A program made the translations under genes and the position numbers. From SVTX01 sp045638125 (GTDB lineage Bacteria > Bacillota > Clostridia > Oscillospirales > CAG-272): a DNA stretch of 25,207 nt. A model generated the notes under the pieces. It had not been told where the DNA came from. It did not search any database and was given only the letters and a program-made list of their open reading frames with translations. The number at the start of each line of letters is the position of its first letter. The first letter of the stretch is position 1. Location: contig JAZUAS010000050.1 in NCBI GenBank assembly GCA_045638125.1, positions 1 through 25,207 of the forward strand, written 5' to 3'. Below, piece after piece: positions 20,830 to 25,207 of this stretch.

Positions 20830-22815
20830 ATGGCAAAAAACAACTATAACGACAAAAACGCTCGCAAAAGTGACCGAGGTAGCCTGCGTAGCGAGAAAAA
20901 CAATGATAAAAGACTTGATAGCAAAAATGAAGACAAGGGAGGCGCGTCAAAGCTGAATCTCCCTGCTTTGCAGAAAAAAAGCAAGCGTCGCGTTGCAAAA
21001 AAGGACGTAGAACGCGAAGTTGTTCGTGAACTTGAGCTCTCTCCCAAAAAGGACAAAAAGGAGACCAAGAACAACAAAAGCACCAAGACGGTAAAGCGCG
21101 ATAAGAAGCCAAAGCAGAAGGCGGCAGCTATTCCCGAAATAGCTTATAATCCGGGTGCAAAGGTGAGGATCATTCCTCTCGGCGGTCTTCACGAGATAGG
21201 AAAGAATATGACGGCCATCGAGTGCGGTGAAGATATTATCGTTATCGACTGCGGTCTGGCATTCCCTGATGAGGAGATGCCCGGAGTTGACCTTGTTATT
21301 CCCGACGTGACCTATCTTGAGGCAAATGCCGCAAAAGTGAGAGGAATAGTATTAACCCACGGTCACGAGGATCATATCGGTGCCATTCCGTATGTGCTTC
21401 GCAATATCAATCCGCCTATATACGGAACGAGATTGACCGTTGGTATCGTTCGCAACAAGTTAAAGGAGTTTTCTCTTGACGTAGAGCCTAAGCTGATCGA
21501 GGTCAAAGCGGGCGACGTTATTCGTCTGGGAGGCATGAGCGTTGAGTTTATCCACGTCAATCACTCGATCGCAGATGCCTGCGCTCTTGCGATCAAGACA
21601 CCTCTCGGCACTATCGTTCATTCGGGTGACTTCAAGCTGGATCTTACTCCTATCGACGGCGAGATAATGGACATTACCCGTCTTGGCGAGCTGGGCAAAG
21701 AGGGAGTTATGCTCCTGATGTGCGAGTCAACTAATGCGGAGCGCCCGGGCAGTACTCCTTCGGAGCGAAAGGTCGGTGCGTCTCTTGAATACATCTTCAA
21801 TACCCACAAAAAGCAGAGAATAGTTATAGCTACATTCTCGTCAAACGTTCACCGTGTTCAGCAGATAATCGATGCAGCGGTAAGACATGGGCGTAAGGTG
21901 GCGGTCACGGGTCGCAGTATGCTCAACATTGTGGGCGCGGCGGTCGAGCTGGGTTATATGAACGTCCCAAAGGGCGTGCTTATAGATATTTCCGAGATCC
22001 GCAAGTACAATCCCGAGCAGATCACCATCGTTACAACGGGAAGTCAGGGCGAGCCCATGAGTGCGCTTTACCGTATGGCGTTTGGTGAGCATCGCGAGGT
22101 TCAGCTTACTATGAATGACGTCGTTATAATTTCCTCCAGTGCAATTCCCGGGAATGAAAAGCTGGTGGGAAGAATCATCAACGAGCTTTGCAAGTGCGGT
22201 GTTGAAGTAATTCACGATGCGTCTGCCGACGTTCACGTTTCGGGTCACGCCTGCCAGGAGGAGCTTAAGCTTATGCAGGCTCTTATAAGACCTAAGTACT
22301 TCATGCCGGTTCACGGAGAGTACAAGCACCTTGCGGCAAACCGCGACCTTGCGCTTTCGATGGGTATGGATTCGAGAAATATCTTTATTTCCGACATTGG
22401 AAACGTGCTTGAGATAGACAAGGACGGTGCCAAGATCAGCGGAACCGTTACCGCAGGTAAAGTTCTTGTGGACGGATACGGAGTCGGCGACGTTGGTAAT
22501 ATCGTATTGCGCGACAGACTTTTGCTCTCGCAAGACGGTCTTATCGTTGTAGTAGCAACGGTCAGCTCTGACGGATGCTATCTTTTGTCGGGTCCCGACA
22601 TCGTTTCCCGCGGATTTATATATGTCCGTGAGAGCGAGGACCTTATGGAGGAAATGAGACAGGTTGTTCTTCAAACTATAAACGGATGTCTCAGAGCCAA
22701 CAACAAGCTTGATTGGTATCACATAAAGGGAAGAGTTAAGGATGATTTGGCGAAATATATATATAGCGCAACAAAACGTAAGCCTATGATCATTCCCATG
22801 ATAATGAACGTGTGA
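20830..22815 (+). CDS. rnj: Ribonuclease J with long basic N-terminal extension
   Basis: RNase J is a 5'-3' exoribonuclease and endonuclease of the metallo-beta-lactamase/beta-CASP family, central to mRNA decay and rRNA maturation. The catalytic core begins near residue 108 (GAKVRIIPLGGLHEIGKNMTAIE), with HGHEDHIGA (177-185), VNHSIADACALAI, HSGDFKLD, the beta-CASP motifs (ESTNAERPGSTPSE, TGSQGEPMSAL, SSAIPGNE) and MPVHGEYKHL. The C-terminal domain ends KRKPMIIPMIMNV. At 661 aa it is about 105 longer than B. subtilis RNase J1, owing to an N-terminal Lys/Asn-rich disordered tail. AAGGAAGG precedes the ATG. The gene has its own promoter and a 250-nt leader. Confidence 0.95.
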   Translation: MAKNNYNDKNARKSDRGSLRSEKNNDKRLDSKNEDKGGASKLNLPALQKKSKRRVAKKDVEREVVRELELSPKKDKKETKNNKSTKTVKRDKKPKQKAAAIPEIAYNPGAKVRIIPLGGLHEIGKNMTAIECGEDIIVIDCGLAFPDEEMPGVDLVIPDVTYLEANAAKVRGIVLTHGHEDHIGAIPYVLRNINPPIYGTRLTVGIVRNKLKEFSLDVEPKLIEVKAGDVIRLGGMSVEFIHVNHSIADACALAIKTPLGTIVHSGDFKLDLTPIDGEIMDITRLGELGKEGVMLLMCESTNAERPGSTPSERKVGASLEYIFNTHKKQRIVIATFSSNVHRVQQIIDAAVRHGRKVAVTGRSMLNIVGAAVELGYMNVPKGVLIDISEIRKYNPEQITIVTTGSQGEPMSALYRMAFGEHREVQLTMNDVVIISSSAIPGNEKLVGRIINELCKCGVEVIHDASADVHVSGHACQEELKLMQALIRPKYFMPVHGEYKHLAANRDLALSMGMDSRNIFISDIGNVLEIDKDGAKISGTVTAGKVLVDGYGVGDVGNIVLRDRLLLSQDGLIVVVATVSSDGCYLLSGPDIVSRGFIYVRESEDLMEEMRQVVLQTINGCLRANNKLDWYHIKGRVKDDLAKYIYSATKRKPMIIPMIMNV

Positions 22816-22827
22816 TTTTTGATTATT

Positions 22828-22834
22828 TGTCGAA
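22828..22834 (+). promoter_or_regulatory. Isolated Spo0A-box-like sequence upstream of the PrsA-like gene
   Basis: TTTGTCGAAAA is a full match to the Spo0A box, 134 bases before the start at 22962, in the 146-nt gap after rnj. A TATAAT-like box lies near 22883-22892 without a good -35 partner. A single 7-base match is expected several times by chance in 25 kb. Confidence 0.3.
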
Positions 22835-22961
22835 AATTTTCGTCTTGTTCATATTCTATTCAACAAACCGTCACGCGATTATATTATAATTAAGAATGTT
22901 ATGCTCCGATATTGCTCGGAAAATTCAAAAAACGAAATACAATGAAAAGGTGGAACCTATA

Positions 22962-24860
22962 ATGGGAAAAGGTAACAGAAACAATCTTAAGAGATCCCAG
23001 GAAAGCGCTGAATACGCTGCAAAGAATCTCTCAAGAGAAAAAGCAAAGGCTAAAAAGTCTAAATTTGATAAGTTCATAGCTATCACAGTTATAGCTTTGG
23101 CAGCTATTATCGTACTTACTCTTGCCGTTTCGGTAATGAGCGAGGCAGGTATTTTCCTGCGTACACAAACTGCTGTATCCAGTGAGAATACCAGCATTGA
23201 CGGTGCTATGATGAGCTTCTTCCTCAATGACTACGTTATGAACTGGTACAGCCAGTACAGTGGTTACATGAGCTTGTTCAGTCTTGATCTTACAAGAGAC
23301 CTCAAGCTTCAGAAGTTCGGCGATAAGAATAACGGCTACGGCTACGAGACTTCTCTCCTCGGCAGCTTCGACGGTACATGGTACGACTACTTCCTCAAGC
23401 AGGTAAAATCCGAGGTTGAGATGTACGTTATCTATGCAGACGCAGCTAAGGCACTTAAGCTTGACCTTACCGAGGAAGATAAGACAGCTATCGACGAGAT
23501 TCTCGTTAACGTCGACAACAACCTCAAGAGCCTCGGAATTTCTTACGGCGACTATTACGGCAAGGGCGTAACCAAGAGAGACGTTCGTCGTTGCTACGAG
23601 CTTGTTTACTTGGCAGAGAACTTCGCTGAGTACTATCAGGATAAGCTGGAGAATGAGATCACCGACGAGCAGATCAAGGAATATCCCGAGAACAACAAGC
23701 AGAATTTCTACACTGCAGATTGTCTCGTCTACACTATCAGCAAGACTTCTAAGGGCTTGACCGAGGAGGAATACGATAAGGCGGTTAAGGAAGCAAAGGC
23801 AGCTGCAGATGCTATCGCTGCTGCAAAGACCCCCGCAGAGTTCGTTGCATTTGTTGAAAAGTACGAGGAAGAAAGCAAGGCGGCTGCAAGCAACAAGACC
23901 GAGGCTACCGAGTCTGCAACTGCTACCGAGTCTGCTACAGAATCTGCTACTGAGACTACTACTGAGACCGAGGATATCGAGAAGAAGTACGATAAGTATA
24001 AGGATACCATCGAGTACGAGACCGGCACAGGTAACGCGCTCAACGACTTCCTCTTTGGTAACGAGGAGACCGGTTCTGACGCTGTCGAGCCCGCAGAAAA
24101 GAACGACGTAACCGTAATTGAGGAAACCGGAACCGCAACCGAGAAGGAGACCACTACCGCAAAGAAGGAAGCTGACAAGAAGGAAGCTGATTCTCAGACC
24201 GCGGCAGACACCGAAACCGAGACCGAAACCGAGACCGAGACCGAGAAGAAGGACGACGGAGTTAAGAAGTATGACACATACAAGGTAACCGTTTACTTCG
24301 TATTCGAGCCTATGCACCTCGATAAGGAGCTTACCCACAACTTCGCATACCTCGTTTCTAACGACAAGCATGTCATTGAGGAGTTCATTGAGAAATGCAA
24401 GGCAAGCGACATCAAGGATATCGAAGCCTTCAAGAAGCTGGCAGAGGAGTTTAACGAGCATATGCATTCCTCTGAGGGACACGAGCATAGCGACGACGAG
24501 ATGTTTGCTTTCGACGCTCTCGAAAAGCAAGCAGCGGGCGCATTCAACACCAGCTACGGAGTGCTTAATAAGTGGGTAGAGTCCGCTGACCGAAAGGACA
24601 AGGAACTCTCCGATGTTATTGAAATCCAGATAACCTCCACAGGTTCCGATAACAAGGTAACCACCAAGTATCAGTACGGAGTTATCTTCTTCCAGAACCA
24701 TGACTCTGAGACCTGGTATGTAAACGCTAAGGCGGGCGCAGTATCCGAGCAGTTCAGCGATTGGTACGAGGAACAGCTTAAGAACAATCCTGTTCAGTAT
24801 GGTAACGCGGTTAACCAGATTCAGACCGCTAAGCCCTACCTCGCACTGTTAGGCTATTAA
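22962..24860 (+). CDS. Membrane-anchored PrsA/SurA-like foldase candidate with low-complexity insert
   Basis: 632 aa: a short basic cytosolic N-terminus, one membrane helix (about 38-60), and a large extracytoplasmic part. A helical SurA-N-like region follows (FLNDYVMNWYSQYSGY, KSEVEMYVIYADAAKALKLDLTEEDK, VTKRDVRRCYELVYLAENF), then a Thr/Glu/Ala/Ser-rich low-complexity stretch with TETETETE, then a C-terminal part with parvulin-like character (VYFVFEPM, EAFKKLAEEFNEH, KWVESADRKDKELSDV, YQYGVIFFQ). It probably helps fold exported proteins; isomerase activity is unproven because no clear PpiC active site is visible. HMHSSEGHEHSDDE resembles a metal-binding loop. AGGTGG precedes the ATG at 22962; a longer frame from 22896 is rejected. 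The rich use of GAG and ACC codons fits high expression. Confidence 0.8.
   Translation: MGKGNRNNLKRSQESAEYAAKNLSREKAKAKKSKFDKFIAITVIALAAIIVLTLAVSVMSEAGIFLRTQTAVSSENTSIDGAMMSFFLNDYVMNWYSQYSGYMSLFSLDLTRDLKLQKFGDKNNGYGYETSLLGSFDGTWYDYFLKQVKSEVEMYVIYADAAKALKLDLTEEDKTAIDEILVNVDNNLKSLGISYGDYYGKGVTKRDVRRCYELVYLAENFAEYYQDKLENEITDEQIKEYPENNKQNFYTADCLVYTISKTSKGLTEEEYDKAVKEAKAAADAIAAAKTPAEFVAFVEKYEEESKAAASNKTEATESATATESATESATETTTETEDIEKKYDKYKDTIEYETGTGNALNDFLFGNEETGSDAVEPAEKNDVTVIEETGTATEKETTTAKKEADKKEADSQTAADTETETETETETEKKDDGVKKYDTYKVTVYFVFEPMHLDKELTHNFAYLVSNDKHVIEEFIEKCKASDIKDIEAFKKLAEEFNEHMHSSEGHEHSDDEMFAFDALEKQAAGAFNTSYGVLNKWVESADRKDKELSDVIEIQITSTGSDNKVTTKYQYGVIFFQNHDSETWYVNAKAGAVSEQFSDWYEEQLKNNPVQYGNAVNQIQTAKPYLALLGY
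24210..24245 (+). repeat. Hexamer tandem repeat encoding Thr-Glu pairs
   Basis: About six copies of ACCGAR lie within the low-complexity part of the PrsA-like gene. Because the unit is 6 bp, changes in copy number would keep the reading frame. Confidence 0.85.
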
Positions 24861-24875
24861 TATTTGAAATTTTAC

Positions 24876-24902
24876 AGGGCTGCCGCGAAACGTGACAGCC
24901 CT
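24876..24902 (+). terminator. Hairpin after the PrsA-like gene
   Basis: Stem AGGGCTG/CAGCCCT (24876-24882 with 24896-24902) has a 13-base loop, 15 bases after the stop. No T run follows it, so it may end transcription weakly or protect the mRNA 3' end. Confidence 0.5.
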
Positions 24903-24976
24903 ATGTCAATAAATATATCAGTTGCATATTATGTAAAGATACCGCACTTTGAAGCGATATTTGATAGGAGTAAAAT

Positions 24977-25207
24977 ATGGTTATAGATCAAAAGCAAACC
25001 ACCGTGGCATATCGTTGTCCCGAATGCGGAGCGGGCGTTATAAGTCTTGTGGGACTTTTCACTCTGTCAGCCGATATGGTTAAGCTGAAATGCACTTGCG
25101 GGGGAAGCGAGATGCAGATAGTCTACCGCAGAGACGAGGGAACTATGCGTCTTACCGTGCCTTGCATCTTTTGCAGTAAGCCCCACACATTTAACGTTAA
25201 CAGTAAT
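24977..25207 (+). CDS. Zinc-ribbon protein, 5' part only (cut by window end)
   Basis: The frame is open from ATG at 24977 for 77 codons to the last base with no stop. AGGAG lies 7 bases upstream. The start MVIDQKQTTVAYRCPECGAGVISLVGLFTLSADMVKLKCTCGGSEMQIVYRRDEGTMRLTVPCIFCSKPHTF contains CPEC, CTC and CIFC, a multi-cysteine zinc-ribbon arrangement. I do not recognise a named function; such proteins of unknown role are common in Clostridia. It lies 116 bases after the PrsA-like gene and may have its own promoter, which I could not place. Confidence 0.8.
   Translation, partial: MVIDQKQTTVAYRCPECGAGVISLVGLFTLSADMVKLKCTCGGSEMQIVYRRDEGTMRLTVPCIFCSKPHTFNVNSN

Noticed and set aside
21841..22722. 293-aa frame antisense to rnj
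   Set aside because: RNase J motifs occupy the + strand; the frame has no supporting signal.
23031..24701. 556-aa Leu/Val-rich frame antisense to the PrsA-like gene
   Set aside because: Result of GAG/ACC-rich coding sequence on the other strand; no promoter or ribosome binding site.

Overview
The window looks like a piece of the chromosome of an anaerobic, endospore-forming member of the Bacillota, class Clostridia. The evidence is a SpoIVB-type S55 peptidase, a lone SpoVAC, an AbrB-type regulator with Spo0A-box-like sites beside it, RNase J, RlmH and WalJ, a lysine riboswitch, near-consensus sigma-A promoters and strong GGAGG ribosome binding sites. I cannot name the genus.

Layout. (1) 1-1325: a small membrane protein, an intact tRNA-Ser(GCU), and structured repeats whose ends resemble the 3' end of that tRNA gene. 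(2) 1326-8677: a plant-polysaccharide module. A GH78-type alpha-L-rhamnosidase with its own promoter is followed upstream by the operon uxaB-uxaA-uxaC (tagaturonate reductase, altronate dehydratase, uronate isomerase). A divergent AraC-family regulator lies next to uxaB. Together they would remove rhamnose and convert D-galacturonate to 2-keto-3-deoxygluconate, as expected for pectin or rhamnogalacturonan use; the KDG kinase and aldolase are not here. (3) 8748-12702: an unnamed protein with a likely PD-(D/E)xK nuclease-like core, then spoIVB, then a lipoprotein gene bounded by repeats, then a second, diverged copy of only the 3' end of spoIVB carrying the terminator. (4) 12717-14686: an NhaC-family transporter behind a complete lysine riboswitch with its terminator, so probably a lysine transporter. 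(5) 14696-16396: a coiled-coil protein, spoVAC and a small lipoprotein. (6) 16453-19562: a leftward operon of a galactokinase-like GHMP kinase, a membrane protein, walJ and rlmH. (7) 19613-20500: abrB, Spo0A-box-like sites and a small membrane protein. (8) 20544-25207: RNase J behind a long structured leader, a membrane-anchored PrsA/SurA-like protein, and the start of a zinc-ribbon protein cut by the window end.

Most genes are ordinary. The parts most worth a second look are the tRNA-Ser-ended repeats (1-1315), the apparent insertion that gave spoIVB a replacement 3' end (about 10733-12657), the phased Spo0A-like boxes near abrB, the divergent uxaB/araC operator, the RNase J leader, and the Glu-to-Asn change in the sugar-binding motif of the galactokinase-like protein.
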